This document shows positions 9,511-19,486 of a stretch of DNA of 64,000 nt, one piece after another. Each line of letters starts with the position of its first letter. The first letter of the stretch is position 1. The stretch is from Tyzzerella sp. (GTDB lineage: Bacteria > Bacillota > Clostridia > Lachnospirales > Lachnospiraceae). The stretch lies in contig JAFTWA010000039.1 in the NCBI GenBank assembly GCA_017465565.1, forward strand, positions 62,001-126,000. Reading direction: 5' to 3'. A program made the position numbers and the translations under genes. The notes beneath the pieces were generated by a model that saw only the letters and a list, made by a program, of their open reading frames with translations, made no database searches and was not told the DNA's origin.

Positions 9511-9534
9511 TGTATGATTGTATACAATTATACA
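9511..9534. promoter_or_regulatory. GntR/FCD-type operator palindrome
   Basis: The centre is a perfect 12-base palindrome, ATTGTATACAAT (9517-9528). It is flanked by TGTAT (9511-9515) and ATACA (9530-9534), which are also complementary, so 22 of 24 positions are symmetric. It covers the -10 box and part of the spacer of the citrate synthase promoter, a position suited to repression. The GntR gene downstream is the likely protein. That link is inference. Confidence 0.7.
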
Positions 9535-9545
9535 TTTGTTGTCAA
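9517..9545 (-). promoter_or_regulatory. Promoter of the citrate synthase-gntR-icd cluster
   Basis: TTGACA (9540-9545) and TACAAT (9517-9522) are separated by 17 bases, close to the ideal vegetative promoter. The palindrome described above overlaps it. Confidence 0.85.
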
Positions 9546-9560
9546 TCATTTCTTACTATA

Positions 9561-9606
9561 ACAAAAAGAAAACCTCTAAGTGCCTTATTAACTACACTTA
9601 GAGGTT
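9561..9606 (-). terminator. Terminator after the Xaa-Pro peptidase gene
   Basis: On the minus strand AACCTCTAAGTG (9595-9606) pairs perfectly over 12 bases with CACTTAGAGGTT (9571-9582) and is followed by TTCTTTTTG. It closes the smc-ftsY-ilvA-DUF1653-peptidase transcription unit just before the citrate synthase promoter. Confidence 0.9.
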
Positions 9607-9626
9607 TCATCATTCCATATACTTTT

Positions 9627-10862
9627 TTATTTTGCCATATAAGCTTCAATATCTTCTACAGTCTTAATAATCTCTTTTGAAAGATTGATGCAGCCATCCT
9701 CTGTTACTAATACGTCGTCCTCGATACGGATGCCTATTCCTTCTTCTTCAAGGTATAATCCAGGCTCTACTGTAAATACATTTCCTGGCTCTAATTCATA
9801 ATTTGATAACTGAACATCATGTGTTTCAAGTCCTAACATATGGCTTACACCATGCCAGTAGTAATCAGACACTTTCTTACCGTTTTCCAGCAAGCCAATT
9901 TCAGCTAATTTCTTTTCGTAGAATTCGATTACCATATTGTTAAGGCCGCGAAGTGTAAGGCCTGGTTTTACAGCCGAAATAATCATTTCGTTTGCTTCTA
10001 AAACAATATTATAGATTTGTTTCTGGCGCTCTGTAAATTTACCGTTAACAGGGAATGTTCTTGTGATATCTGCACTGTAGTTTTCATAAGCAGCACCTAA
10101 ATCACATAACGCTAATGTGTTATCTTCTGCAATCTGATTATTTTCGCCATAATGAAGCACAGTACCATTTTTTCCACTTCCAACGATTGTTGGGAAAGCA
10201 CGTTTGCACTTATTGCATTTCAGTACAAAATCAAAGTGTGCCTCTAATACGTTTTCGCCAATTCCTGCTTCTGAGTGGTCCATCATATTTAGGATTGCTT
10301 TATTTGTTACAGAAATCGCTTTCGAGATTTTTTCCACTTCTGCATCGGCTTTGATGATACGAAGCTTTGTTAACATTGGTGCCGCATTATTCACAGTAAG
10401 ATGTGGATATTTGGAAGTAAATTCATTTATAAACGCATATGCAGGTGTCACCTGGTCAATATCTTGCTTTGTCAAATCTGCGTATACATTAAGATTTGCT
10501 TCATGGTCGAACTGGCGGGCCATCATTCTATGAATTGTACACCATTTTTCATCATCCATTACAATTTGCCCGATGCCGCTGATTTCGGTTGCTTCTGCTG
10601 GTAACATTTTAGCACCCACCCATTTCGCCATCATTTCATCGAAACGTTCAATGACTAACATGTCTTGCACTTCGCCATCTTTTTTTACTAACATATACAT
10701 CATATCAGATCGGTCAATTCCTGTTAAATAGTAGAAATTGCGGTCCACAGCAAATGGATACATTTCATCGCCTACGCTGTGTACATTTTTTCCACTTAAC
10801 ACAAATAACATCGCATTTTCAGGCAGCATTGCTGCTAATTTTTCTCTTCTTGCTTTATACAT
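9627..10862 (-). CDS. Xaa-Pro aminopeptidase (M24B family)
   Basis: Cytoplasmic metallopeptidase that removes N-terminal residues preceding proline. The N-terminal creatinase-like domain covers residues 1 to about 175 (NFYYLTGIDRSDMMYML is typical). The C-terminal pita-bread domain carries the metal ligands: aspartates in LCDLGAAYENYSADITRTF, a histidine in WHGVSHMLGLETHD, and glutamates in FTVEPGLYLE and IRIEDDVLVTEDG. The 411-residue length is normal. It starts 7 bases after the DUF1653 gene, so it is the last gene of the smc-ftsY-ilvA unit. A strong terminator follows. Confidence 0.92.
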   Translation of the reverse strand: MYKARREKLAAMLPENAMLFVLSGKNVHSVGDEMYPFAVDRNFYYLTGIDRSDMMYMLVKKDGEVQDMLVIERFDEMMAKWVGAKMLPAEATEISGIGQIVMDDEKWCTIHRMMARQFDHEANLNVYADLTKQDIDQVTPAYAFINEFTSKYPHLTVNNAAPMLTKLRIIKADAEVEKISKAISVTNKAILNMMDHSEAGIGENVLEAHFDFVLKCNKCKRAFPTIVGSGKNGTVLHYGENNQIAEDNTLALCDLGAAYENYSADITRTFPVNGKFTERQKQIYNIVLEANEMIISAVKPGLTLRGLNNMVIEFYEKKLAEIGLLENGKKVSDYYWHGVSHMLGLETHDVQLSNYELEPGNVFTVEPGLYLEEEGIGIRIEDDVLVTEDGCINLSKEIIKTVEDIEAYMAK

Positions 10863-10868
10863 AATTCT

Positions 10869-11369
10869 TTACCTCAATCTTCCTCTTTCGTATCGCTCTA
10901 CAGTTTTCAAATATTTTAGAACCGCTGTGTACCGCTCAGCTAGGCTTCCCTCTTTTTCAACGAAGTCTAACGAGTGGGCTACAACTTCTATAAACTCTTC
11001 TGTGATGCGATCTTTTACATTTTGAAGATACTTAATTTTCTCACTTACTTCATCCAGTTCCAGAAACTCTAATATTTCCGGTGAACACTCGTTTTCTACC
11101 TCTTCCTCGGCCTCTATAACAGTAGGTGAAGAAATTGTTTCTCTTACGAGTTCAAACCGAAATTCCTGAGTTACATCCGGATATTTCTCTCTATCTACAA
11201 GACTGACAAACATTGGAAGTGAACGTACATAAGCAGCATCCCCATTTACTTCTTTGTACACGACCTTTTCTTCCAAAGTTTCGGAATCTCTTGCAATGAT
11301 AATGATTTCATACAGATTTCCTTTGAAATGTCTGTAGATTTCCTCTTTTTTCGGTATTCTATACTCCAT
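10869..11369 (-). CDS. DUF1653 domain protein
   Basis: A 166-residue cytoplasmic protein. Residues about 12-75 (from YRHFKGNLYEIIIIARDSET to FVSLVDREKYPDV) match the small DUF1653 fold, whose function is unknown. The rest is an acidic linker followed by a helical C-terminus. It is 12 bases downstream of ilvA and 7 bases upstream of the peptidase gene, so it belongs to that transcription unit. There is no signal peptide or membrane segment. The context does not suggest a specific role. Confidence 0.8.
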   Translation of the reverse strand: MEYRIPKKEEIYRHFKGNLYEIIIIARDSETLEEKVVYKEVNGDAAYVRSLPMFVSLVDREKYPDVTQEFRFELVRETISSPTVIEAEEEVENECSPEILEFLELDEVSEKIKYLQNVKDRITEEFIEVVAHSLDFVEKEGSLAERYTAVLKYLKTVERYERGRLR

Positions 11370-11380
11370 ACTAATTCCCC

Positions 11381-12595
11381 CTAGTACAATTTTGCACTAA
11401 TGCTTTTTGGTTTATATCCGCCATTTTCCAACGATTTTAAAATTTCTCGTTTGTGCTCTGTACCAAATGATTCCATTGTAATACGAAGTTCCACAGCCGC
11501 ATTACGGTTCGTACTTACGAACTGGTTATGTTCCAGTTTGATAACGTTTCCCTGCGCTTTAGCAATTAAGTCAGCTACTCGTACTAACTCACCTGGTTTA
11601 TCTGGAAGTAATACAGAAACCGAGAAGATTCTGTCTCTCTGAATCAAACCATGCTGTACAATGGATGACATTGTAATCACATCCATGTTACCACCACTTA
11701 AAATGGCCACTACCTTCTTGCCTTCTAAATCAAGCTGTTTGAGGGCAGCAATGGTAAGGAGCCCTGAGTTTTCCACTACCATTTTATGATTTTCAACCAT
11801 ATCAAGGAATGCACCGATAAGCTCATCATCTTCTACTGTAAGCATCTGGTCTACATATTCCTGCGCATATTTGAATGTGTTTTGTCCAACGGTCTTCACT
11901 GCTGTACCGTCTGCAATCGTGTTTGCAGTGTCTAAAGTCACCACTTCGCCTGATTCTAAAGATACCGACATACTTGCTGCTTCCACTGGCTCCACACCGA
12001 TTACTTTAATCTTTGGGTTCAACATTTTCGCAAGAGTTGCTACACCCGTAATTAAGCCACCGCCGCCAACAGGTGCGAGGATATAATCTACTGTTGGAAG
12101 TTCCTGAATAATTTCCATTGTGATACTTCCCTGACCGGTTACTACATCAAGGTCATCAAATGGATGCACGAACGTATAACCATGTTCCTCTGCCATTTCA
12201 AGTGCTTTTTCACAAGCATCATCATACACATCTCCGTAAAGAATTACTTCTGCTCCGTAACTCTTTGTACGGTTTACTTTAATGAGTGGTGTAATTGTTG
12301 GCATTACAATGATTGCCTTGCAGCCAAATTCTTTTGCTGCATAAGCTACACCCTGTGCATGGTTTCCAGCAGATGCTGTGATAATGCCTTTTTCCTTTTG
12401 TTCATCTGTCAATGTACTGATTTTGTAATATGCACCACGAAGCTTATAAGAGCCGGTGTGCTGCATATTTTCTGGTTTTAAATATACTTTTCCACCCGTC
12501 TGCTGGCTTAAATAATCACTGTAAACCAGTTTGGTAGGGTGAGTTACTTTTTTTACAATTTCACTTGCCGCTTCAAATTTTTCTAAAGTTAACAT
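11381..12595 (-). CDS. ilvA: Threonine ammonia-lyase with C-terminal ACT domain
   Basis: A PLP enzyme converting threonine to 2-oxobutanoate and ammonia, feeding isoleucine synthesis or threonine breakdown. The PLP lysine is in GSYKLRGAYYK (K51). The glycine-rich phosphate loop is VGGGGLITG. A single ACT-like domain occupies the last 80 residues (from RIFSVSVLLPDKPGELV), as in the shorter class of about 400 residues rather than the long IlvA form with two regulatory modules. I prefer the ATG at 12595, 6 bases after AGAGAGG. The ATG at 12613 overlaps that site. It starts just after ftsY and is probably co-transcribed with it, an unusual neighbour for an amino acid gene. ilvN and ilvC are about 45 kb away. 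Confidence 0.9.
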   Translation of the reverse strand: MLTLEKFEAASEIVKKVTHPTKLVYSDYLSQQTGGKVYLKPENMQHTGSYKLRGAYYKISTLTDEQKEKGIITASAGNHAQGVAYAAKEFGCKAIIVMPTITPLIKVNRTKSYGAEVILYGDVYDDACEKALEMAEEHGYTFVHPFDDLDVVTGQGSITMEIIQELPTVDYILAPVGGGGLITGVATLAKMLNPKIKVIGVEPVEAASMSVSLESGEVVTLDTANTIADGTAVKTVGQNTFKYAQEYVDQMLTVEDDELIGAFLDMVENHKMVVENSGLLTIAALKQLDLEGKKVVAILSGGNMDVITMSSIVQHGLIQRDRIFSVSVLLPDKPGELVRVADLIAKAQGNVIKLEHNQFVSTNRNAAVELRITMESFGTEHKREILKSLENGGYKPKSISAKLY

Positions 12596-12618
12596 ACGAT
12601 TCCTCTCTTTCATGCCTT

Positions 12619-13551
12619 TTATTCTTCTGTCAGGAATAATGCATTTACAAAATCATCTGAATTAAATTTTTGTAAATCATCAATCGTTTCGCCAACACCA
12701 ATATACTTTACAGGAATTCCAAGTTCGGCCTGTATAGCAACTGCAATACCGCCTTTTGCTGTTCCATCCATCTTAGTTAAAACAACACCTGAGATATCTG
12801 TAACATCTTTGAATTCTCTTGCCTGAGAAAGTGCATTCTGTCCAGTTGTTCCATCTAAAACAATTAAAGTTTCACGATATGCATCTGGATATTCACGTTC
12901 TAACACACGATTGATTTTACGAAGTTCTTCCATAAGATTTTTCTTGTTATGAAGTCGTCCTGCTGTGTCAACCAAGAGCACATCTGCTTTTCTGGATTTT
13001 GCTGCAGCTACTGCATCATAAACGACAGACGCCGGGTCTGAACCTTCTTGTCCACCGATAAGATCTGCATCCGCGCGATGGGCCCATTCTTTCAATTGTT
13101 CACCAGCCGCAGCACGGAATGTATCTGCAGCAGCAAGAACAACTTTCTTATTCTGATCCCGGAGTTTTCCGGCCAGTTTTCCAATTGTGGTTGTCTTTCC
13201 AACACCATTTACACCGATTACCAGTACAACTGATTTCTGGTGCTCAAATTCGTATGCAGCTTCTCCCACATCCATTTGTTCTTTGATGCTTTCAATTAGG
13301 AACTGTTTGCATTCTACAGGTTCTTTGATATGATTTTCTCTCACTTTTTTCTTTAAATCTTCAATGATGTCCATAGTCGCATGAACGCCCAAATCACCCA
13401 TAATTAAGATTTCTTCCAATTCTTCATAAAAGTCATCATCAATATTGGAAAAGCCATGAAAAATGCTGTCAATCCCAGAAACAATATTGTCTCTTGTTTT
13501 GGTCAGTCCTGAAACAAGACGTTTAAAAAAGCCTTTCTTTTCTTCTGCCAT
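12619..13551 (-). CDS. ftsY: Signal recognition particle receptor FtsY
   Basis: Membrane-associated GTPase that receives ribosome-SRP complexes at the translocon. The 310-residue form has a short N-terminal stretch (KKGFFKRLVSGLTKTRDN, likely amphipathic and membrane-contacting) instead of the long acidic domain of E. coli. Next come the four-helix N domain and the G domain with GVNGVGKTTTIGKLA (P-loop), DTFRAAAGEQL, DTAGRLHNKKNL and TKMDG. It lies 8 bases after smc, the order smc-ftsY being common in Firmicutes. Confidence 0.97.
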   Translation of the reverse strand: MAEEKKGFFKRLVSGLTKTRDNIVSGIDSIFHGFSNIDDDFYEELEEILIMGDLGVHATMDIIEDLKKKVRENHIKEPVECKQFLIESIKEQMDVGEAAYEFEHQKSVVLVIGVNGVGKTTTIGKLAGKLRDQNKKVVLAAADTFRAAAGEQLKEWAHRADADLIGGQEGSDPASVVYDAVAAAKSRKADVLLVDTAGRLHNKKNLMEELRKINRVLEREYPDAYRETLIVLDGTTGQNALSQAREFKDVTDISGVVLTKMDGTAKGGIAVAIQAELGIPVKYIGVGETIDDLQKFNSDDFVNALFLTEE

Positions 13552-13559
13552 AATTCCTC

Positions 13560-16500
13560 CTAATTATCCAGTTCATGTTCTAATAAGTCTACCGATACCA
13601 GTGCAGATACACCTTTTTCCTGCATGGTAATACCATATAAGCGGTCTGCCGCAGTCATAGTACCTCTTCGGTGGGTAATCACAATAAACTGTGTATGCTT
13701 TGTCAGTTTATGTAAATATCTTGCAAAACGGTCAACGTTGGAATCATCCAGTGCCGCTTCAATTTCGTCTAATAGACAGAATGGAGAAGGTTTTAAGTTC
13801 TGGATTGCAAATAAAAGTGAAATTGCAGTGAGTGCTTTTTCTCCACCAGAAAGCTGCATCATATTTTGCAATTTCTTTCCAGGTGGCTGTGCAATAATCT
13901 TAATACCTGCCTCAAGGATGTCTTCATCCTCCATAAGCTCCAAGGTTCCTTTTCCACCGCCAAAAAGCTGCTTGAATACCTTATCATACTCTACGCAGAT
14001 TTCCTGGAAACGTTCTTTAAACTGAACACGCATTGCCTGGTCAAGCTCTTCGATAATTTTAACCAATGTAGCTTCTGCCTCAATCAAATCGCTGTGCTGT
14101 GCGCTTAAGAACTCATAGCGTTCTGAAACATTCTTATAATCTTCAATCGCATTTACATTGACAGAACCAAGTGCTTTGATTTCATTTTTCAAAGTCTGAA
14201 TCTGTTTCTTCATAAATGCAAGATCCGTTAAGCTTTCGTCGCGAATTTCCAAAGCCATATTATAGGTTAGTTCGTACTCATCCCACATATAGTTAATCTG
14301 TTTATCAGATGCTTCTTCATAGGATTCTCTTCGGTTATTCAAACGGAAGGCCTCTTTATCCAATTCTGACATGTGTTTTGTTAATTCTTCCCGCTTACCT
14401 AAGAACACTTTATGCTGCTTGTTGAGTTCTTCCTTTTGCTCAACAAATTTCTGGATTTCGGACTCAATCTCAACAAACAATTCTTTAGAATCTTCGATTG
14501 TCTTACGAATATCCTCTATTTGTTCTTCTTTGTTTTTGATTTCCTCTGTTGCATCGCCCTTATTTTCATCAAGCTGTGCCTGTTCTTCTTTAAACTTCTC
14601 TATCTCATCCTGAATACGTTCTTCGTTTTCGAGTAAGAATTGTTGTTTCTGTTCGAATGTCGCATAGGATAAGTGTACCTTTTCTGTCTCATGAAGCTGT
14701 TTGCTTTCTAGCTCTCTTGCTTCTTCCAGTTCTTTTTGCTGTGATTCCGAATTCGTGTTTAATTCTTGTTCTAATTTCTCAGAAATCTCCAGTTCAACCT
14801 GAATAGACTCATGATTTTCACGAATTTCTTCAATCTGTGCATCTAACTGCGCACTCTCCGAACGAATCTGTTTTACCAGAGCTATTGCCTCTTCTTTCTT
14901 GGCAGTCATCTGGTCCATATTCATCTTCGCTGTATTCTGGACAACGTATGCCTTTTGAAGTTCGCTCTTCACGGCTTCAATTTTGGCATAGTATTCCGCA
15001 CGTTCTTCCTTTCGTGCTTCTACAACACGTTCCATCTCTTCCATTTCCTTTTTGAGGAGCTGAACGGTCTTTTCAAATTCCTCAATCTCACGTCTTCTGC
15101 TAAGAAGGTTGCTGGAATTTTTAAAGGCACCACCAGTCATGGCCCCGCCCGGATTAATAAGTTCCCCTTCTAAGGTTACGATACGAAGAGATTGTTTGTA
15201 TTTCTTTGCAATCGCAATTCCATTGTCAATATGCTCTACTACCAGAGTACGTCCTAATAAATGCTCTGCAAGTTTGCTGTATTTGTCTTCTACATTTACA
15301 AGAGTGCTTGCAACTCCAACAACACCTTTTTCCTTTAACACTTCTTCCTGCTTTAAGAAAGAACCGCCATTAATCGCTGTAAGCGGAAGGAAGGTTGCCC
15401 GTCCGAACTTATTTTGTTTCAGATAATGAATCATTTCTTTTGCTGTATTTTCATTATCTGTTACAATGTTCTGAATGCTTCCTCCAAGTGCCGTTTCAAT
15501 TGCAATCTCGTAGTCCTTATCTACTTTGATAATATCAGCCACAACGCCGAGGATGCCCTTAATCTGGTCACGTCTTTCCATGACTCTTCGGATACTATTT
15601 CCATATCCATCATAACGCTCTGTAATGTTTTTCAGAGATTCAAGACGTGATTCTTCTCTGTGGTAAGCTTTTTGCCCTATACGTAACTGTTCTGTCTTCT
15701 TACTAATATCATCCTGAAGTTTTTCAATCTGAGCCTCATGCTGCTCGATTTCATTTACATAACCGATAATTGTAGAAGAAATTGCTTTTAATTCTTCTTC
15801 ATACTGAACAATCAAATCATCCTGCTCCACAGACTCACTCTGAGCCACAATCAGTCTTTGATTTAATTCAGATTTACGAACCTGGATTTGTTCCAGCATA
15901 GTGTCATATTTCTGAATCTTTGCTTTTGTCGAAGAACGATTGTTAAGGAGTTCAATTAAGTTGTTCTTTCCATCTTCTACTCCAGCAGCCAATTCTGCAA
16001 TACGTGTCTGAATTCGAATTAATTCTTCTTCCGCATTTTTCTCTTCTACAGATTTTTCTGCAATCTGTCTTTGTAGTGTTTCTTTCTCTGCAGCCAGTTG
16101 AGAAAGCTGGGCTTCTCTTTCTACAAGTTCTTTATCAATTGCCAAAGAACGTTGTGCCAAATGCTCATCATTCATTCTGGCTGTATTAATCTGTTCTTTT
16201 AATACTTGTATCTGTCCTTCTAATTGTTGCTTTAAGAGTGTTGTTTCATTCAACTGATGTTTTGCAAGCTCTAACGCAGCATCAATCTCATCTACCTGAA
16301 GCTCGATTGCTTCGTACTCATTTTTCGTATTATCATATTGTGCTGTTGCAGTTGTCAATTCATCTTGTACAATTTTAATTTTTTCATCAATTGCTGCAAT
16401 TTCAGCTTTTAAACGTGAAGTCTCTAATAAAAACATATTAATATCATACGTTTTCAATGCTTCTTTCTTCTTTAAATATTCTTTTGCAGTTTCAGACTGT

Positions 16501-17120
16501 TTTTGCAATGGTCCAATCTGCTTTTCCAATTCTCCTAAAATGTCTGTCACACGAACAAGATTCTGACGCTCTTCTTCTAATTTTTTTACAGACATATTTT
16601 TGCGTCTCTTAAACTTTACAATTCCGGCTGCTTCATCAAAGAGTTCTCTTCTGTCTTCCGGTTTACCGCTTAAGATTTTGTCAATCTGGCCTTGTCCAAT
16701 AATAGAATAGCCCTCTTTACCGATACCTGTGTCATAAAAGAGTTCATTCACATCCTTCAGACGACATACACTGCCGTTAATCAGGTATTCACTCTCGCCA
16801 GAACGATATAACTTTCTGGCAATTGTTACTTCGTTGTAATCAATTGGCAAATGGTGATCCGAATTATCTAATGTAATAGAAACGTACGCATAACTGAGAG
16901 GTTTTCTCGTTTCTGTACCAGAGAAAATAACATCCTGCATATTGCCGCCACGGAGCTGTTTTACACGCTGCTCACCGAGTACCCAGCGCACGGCATCTGC
17001 TACATTACTTTTACCACTTCCATTAGGTCCGACGATTCCAGTAATACCATTATGAAAATCGAATACGATTTTATTTGCAAATGATTTGAATCCTTGTACT
17101 TCAATACTTTTTAAATACAT
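13560..17120 (-). CDS. smc: Chromosome segregation protein SMC
   Basis: ATPase that organises and segregates the chromosome together with ScpA and ScpB. The 1186-residue length is typical. The N-terminal head has the Walker A motif [16 protein letters not shown] (residues about 32-47). Two long coiled coils (about 170-500 and 680-1010) flank a hinge near residues 505-670 ([27 protein letters not shown]). The C-terminal head carries the ABC signature [16 protein letters not shown] and Walker [14 protein letters not shown]. It follows rnc by 7 bases. Confidence 0.98.
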   Translation of the reverse strand: MYLKSIEVQGFKSFANKIVFDFHNGITGIVGPNGSGKSNVADAVRWVLGEQRVKQLRGGNMQDVIFSGTETRKPLSYAYVSITLDNSDHHLPIDYNEVTIARKLYRSGESEYLINGSVCRLKDVNELFYDTGIGKEGYSIIGQGQIDKILSGKPEDRRELFDEAAGIVKFKRRKNMSVKKLEEERQNLVRVTDILGELEKQIGPLQKQSETAKEYLKKKEALKTYDINMFLLETSRLKAEIAAIDEKIKIVQDELTTATAQYDNTKNEYEAIELQVDEIDAALELAKHQLNETTLLKQQLEGQIQVLKEQINTARMNDEHLAQRSLAIDKELVEREAQLSQLAAEKETLQRQIAEKSVEEKNAEEELIRIQTRIAELAAGVEDGKNNLIELLNNRSSTKAKIQKYDTMLEQIQVRKSELNQRLIVAQSESVEQDDLIVQYEEELKAISSTIIGYVNEIEQHEAQIEKLQDDISKKTEQLRIGQKAYHREESRLESLKNITERYDGYGNSIRRVMERRDQIKGILGVVADIIKVDKDYEIAIETALGGSIQNIVTDNENTAKEMIHYLKQNKFGRATFLPLTAINGGSFLKQEEVLKEKGVVGVASTLVNVEDKYSKLAEHLLGRTLVVEHIDNGIAIAKKYKQSLRIVTLEGELINPGGAMTGGAFKNSSNLLSRRREIEEFEKTVQLLKKEMEEMERVVEARKEERAEYYAKIEAVKSELQKAYVVQNTAKMNMDQMTAKKEEAIALVKQIRSESAQLDAQIEEIRENHESIQVELEISEKLEQELNTNSESQQKELEEARELESKQLHETEKVHLSYATFEQKQQFLLENEERIQDEIEKFKEEQAQLDENKGDATEEIKNKEEQIEDIRKTIEDSKELFVEIESEIQKFVEQKEELNKQHKVFLGKREELTKHMSELDKEAFRLNNRRESYEEASDKQINYMWDEYELTYNMALEIRDESLTDLAFMKKQIQTLKNEIKALGSVNVNAIEDYKNVSERYEFLSAQHSDLIEAEATLVKIIEELDQAMRVQFKERFQEICVEYDKVFKQLFGGGKGTLELMEDEDILEAGIKIIAQPPGKKLQNMMQLSGGEKALTAISLLFAIQNLKPSPFCLLDEIEAALDDSNVDRFARYLHKLTKHTQFIVITHRRGTMTAADRLYGITMQEKGVSALVSVDLLEHELDN

Positions 17121-17127
17121 TTTACAC

Positions 17128-17823
17128 CTACTTTATGTTTCTCTCATGTAACCTTAAAATTGCGAGATAAGCTGCTTTCTGTTCCGCAGCCTTTTTTGTT
17201 TTTCCAGAACCTTCTCCATATTTCTCATTGCCAATATAAACTTCCACTGAGAAAACTTTGTTATGGTCCGGACCTTCTTCTTTAATAAGACGATACGATA
17301 ACTGTTCCGTGAAATTACCCTGTACAATCTCTTGCAGGATAGTCTTGCTATCATAAAAGAGTTTCTTATGTTCTAAATCATTCAGTACAAACTTATGAAT
17401 AAACTCTTTTGCATTAGCAAAACCACCATCTAAATAAATCGCACCGATTAAAGCTTCTAATGCATCTGAAGTTACAGAATCTCTCTGTCTCCCACCAGTT
17501 GCTTCCTCACCTTTACCGAGGAGCAAATAATCTCCCAAATGAATTTCTCTTGCACAAAAGGCTAATGAAGGCTCACATACCATGCTTGCACGCATTTTGG
17601 TAAGCTCTCCTTCTGGACTTTTTCGATTTCCAAAAAACAAAAATTCACTTGAAACTAATTCTAATACAGCATCTCCCAAAAATTCAAGACGCTCATTACA
17701 TTTATACTTTGGTAAACGATTCTCATTTGTATAAGAACTATGCATCAATGCAGATTCTAAAAGTTCTAAATCCCGAAACTTGTAATCAATTTGTTTTTGT
17801 AATTCTTCCAATCTTCGCTTCAT
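17128..17823 (-). CDS. rnc: Ribonuclease III
   Basis: Double-strand-specific endoribonuclease that processes 30S rRNA precursor and other duplex RNA. The catalytic domain has the signature NERLEFLGDAVLELV with acidic metal ligands and EALIGAIYLDGGF. The double-stranded RNA-binding domain occupies about the last 75 residues (KTILQEIVQ to KKAAEQKAAYLAIL). I prefer the ATG at 17823 (231 residues), because GGGGA precedes it by 5 bases. A GTG four codons earlier has no site. A terminator-like hairpin separates it from acpP, so it may depend on readthrough. Confidence 0.95.
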   Translation of the reverse strand: MKRRLEELQKQIDYKFRDLELLESALMHSSYTNENRLPKYKCNERLEFLGDAVLELVSSEFLFFGNRKSPEGELTKMRASMVCEPSLAFCAREIHLGDYLLLGKGEEATGGRQRDSVTSDALEALIGAIYLDGGFANAKEFIHKFVLNDLEHKKLFYDSKTILQEIVQGNFTEQLSYRLIKEEGPDHNKVFSVEVYIGNEKYGEGSGKTKKAAEQKAAYLAILRLHERNIK

Positions 17824-17851
17824 ATTGTTCCCCACATCGCTTTATAACAAG

Positions 17852-17874
17852 CGAAAAAGCCCTTTTGGGCTTTT
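17852..17874 (-). terminator. Intercistronic terminator between acpP and rnc
   Basis: On the minus strand AAAAGCCC (17867-17874) and GGGCTTTTT (17854-17862) form a stem with an AAAA loop, ending in the T-run. It would cut transcription after the highly expressed acpP and let only part continue into rnc-smc-ftsY. Confidence 0.75.
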
Positions 17875-17884
17875 CCGTAATATC

Positions 17885-18115
17885 TTAGTTGATAGCATTT
17901 TTAATTTGTTCTACTGCATCTCCAACTGTAACAATCTTTTCAGCGTCTTCGTTTTCAATTTCAATATCAAATGCTTCTTCAATCCCCATAATAATCTGGA
18001 AAATGTCTAACGAATCTGCGCCCAAATCGTCAACAAATGTTGTCTCCATTTTAATATCTTCTTCCCCAACATTTAATACGTCGATGATGATTTCTTTTAA
18101 TTTTTGAAATTCCAT
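17885..18115 (-). CDS. acpP: Acyl carrier protein
   Basis: The small acidic carrier (76 residues) that holds growing fatty acids on a phosphopantetheine arm. The attachment serine is S35 in GADSLDIFQ. The gene order plsX-acpP-rnc is standard in Firmicutes and couples fatty acid supply with phospholipid synthesis. A hairpin terminator follows directly. Confidence 0.97.
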   Translation of the reverse strand: MEFQKLKEIIIDVLNVGEEDIKMETTFVDDLGADSLDIFQIIMGIEEAFDIEIENEDAEKIVTVGDAVEQIKNAIN

Positions 18116-18142
18116 AACTTTTTCTCCTTTTATTTTGGATTT

Positions 18143-19165
18143 TTATTCTTCTTTGTCTTCTTTTATTTGGATACGTTCACGAATCTTATCACTAATCTTT
18201 TGTTCCTTAAACGTAACACATTGAATAATAGAATTCGACACCTCAATAGCTTTAGAACTACCATGTGTCTTTACAACAAGTCCATTCAAACCTAGTAAAG
18301 GTGCGCCACCATGCTCGCTTGTATCAAAACGCTTCATAGTGTTTTTTAAGGCTGGTTTCACAAGCAATGCTCCGATTTTGCTGCGAAGTGAAGAAAGCAT
18401 TCCTTGCTTGATTTCTTTCACAAGTACAGAAGCGAGTCCTTCGTAAAGTTTTAAAATAACATTTCCGACAAATGCTTCACATACGATAACATCAGCGTCA
18501 CCTTGCGGAATATTTCTAGCTTCAATACTTCCCACAAAGTTGATGTCTTCGCATTCTTTCAATAGTGGAAATGTCTCCTTTACCAGAGCGTTTCCTTTTT
18601 CCTCTTCTGCACCAATATTTACAATTGCTACTTTTGGATTTTTAATTCCTACAATATTTTCCATATAAATGGAACCCATTTTCGCAAATTGCACCAGATG
18701 TGAAGGTCTTGCATCTACGTTAGCCCCACAGTCAATGAGTAATGAAACTCCTTTTGCTGTTGGAATTAATGGTGCTAATGGCGGTCTTTCTACTCCTTTG
18801 ATTCGGCCTGCGATTAACTGTCCTCCAACAAGAATCGCTCCTGAACTTCCTGCTGAAACAAAAGCATCCGCTTCGCCTTTCTTAACCAGATTGAGTGCAA
18901 CTACAATAGAAGAATCTTTCTTCTTGCGAATTGCCAGAACTGGCGGCTCTGCTGTCTCAATGACTTCTGTTGCATTAATCACTTCTACTTGCCCTTTGTC
19001 ATATGTATACTGAGCAAGTTCTTTTTTTACAACCTCTTCTTGGCCAACTAAAAGTACTTTGATGTCTTTTCTTTTATTAACTGCATCAATCGCACCCTTT
19101 ACAATCTCGGCCGGAGCATTGTCGCCTCCCATAGCATCTAACGCTACTCTTGTAATTTCTGTCAT
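18143..19165 (-). CDS. plsX: Phosphate acyltransferase PlsX
   Basis: Transfers acyl groups from acyl carrier protein to phosphate, giving acyl-phosphate for PlsY in phospholipid synthesis. Peripheral membrane protein. The N-terminal signature VALDAMGGDNAPAEIVKGA and the later SAGSSGAILVGG stretch are clear. I chose the ATG at 19165 (340 residues), because AGGAGG lies 7 bases upstream. The longer frame from 19204 would start inside the promoter region. A promoter candidate lies at 19191-19219, downstream of the rpmF terminator. acpP follows. Confidence 0.95.
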   Translation of the reverse strand: MTEITRVALDAMGGDNAPAEIVKGAIDAVNKRKDIKVLLVGQEEVVKKELAQYTYDKGQVEVINATEVIETAEPPVLAIRKKKDSSIVVALNLVKKGEADAFVSAGSSGAILVGGQLIAGRIKGVERPPLAPLIPTAKGVSLLIDCGANVDARPSHLVQFAKMGSIYMENIVGIKNPKVAIVNIGAEEEKGNALVKETFPLLKECEDINFVGSIEARNIPQGDADVIVCEAFVGNVILKLYEGLASVLVKEIKQGMLSSLRSKIGALLVKPALKNTMKRFDTSEHGGAPLLGLNGLVVKTHGSSKAIEVSNSIIQCVTFKEQKISDKIRERIQIKEDKEE

Positions 19166-19190
19166 GTCTTTACCTCCTGACGTTAACGTA

Positions 19191-19219
19191 ATTTTACTAG
19201 ACATCTATACAAAAATCAA
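19191..19219 (-). promoter_or_regulatory. Candidate promoter of plsX-acpP
   Basis: TTGATT (19214-19219) and TAAAAT (19191-19196) are 17 bases apart on the minus strand, between the rpmF terminator and plsX. The boxes are acceptable but not ideal. Confidence 0.45.
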
Positions 19220-19252
19220 TAATAATTATGAAAAAGATTATATCTTATCAAC

Positions 19253-19285
19253 AAAAAAAGACGTAAAAGCCTAAACTTTTACGTC
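19253..19285 (-). terminator. Terminator after rpmF
   Basis: On the minus strand GACGTAAAAG (19276-19285) pairs perfectly with CTTTTACGTC (19260-19269), with a 6-base loop, followed by seven T (19253-19259). Confidence 0.92.
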
Positions 19286-19303
19286 CTTTTGTACATTTTC
19301 TGA

Positions 19304-19483
19304 TTAGTCTACAGCTACGATTTCTTTTTTGTTGTAAGATCCGCAAGCTTTGCATACTCTGTGTGGCATCATTAATTCTCCACATTTGCTGCATTTTACT
19401 AAGTTTGGAGCGCTCATTTTCCAGTTTGCTCTTCTTTTATCTCTTCTAGCTTTAGAAGATTTATTCTTTGGACAAATTGACAT
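19304..19483 (-). CDS. rpmF: 50S ribosomal protein L32
   Basis: I translated this short gene by hand (59 residues). It starts MSICPKNKSSKARRDKRRAN and has the two CxxC pairs of zinc-binding L32 (CSKC and CKAC). A strong ribosome site (TAAGGAGGTG) lies just upstream of the ATG at 19483. The DUF177 gene ends 3 bases before it, the conserved pair that usually precedes plsX. Confidence 0.96.
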   Translation of the reverse strand: MSICPKNKSSKARRDKRRANWKMSAPNLVKCSKCGELMMPHRVCKACGSYNKKEIVAVD

Positions 19484-19486
19484 AGG

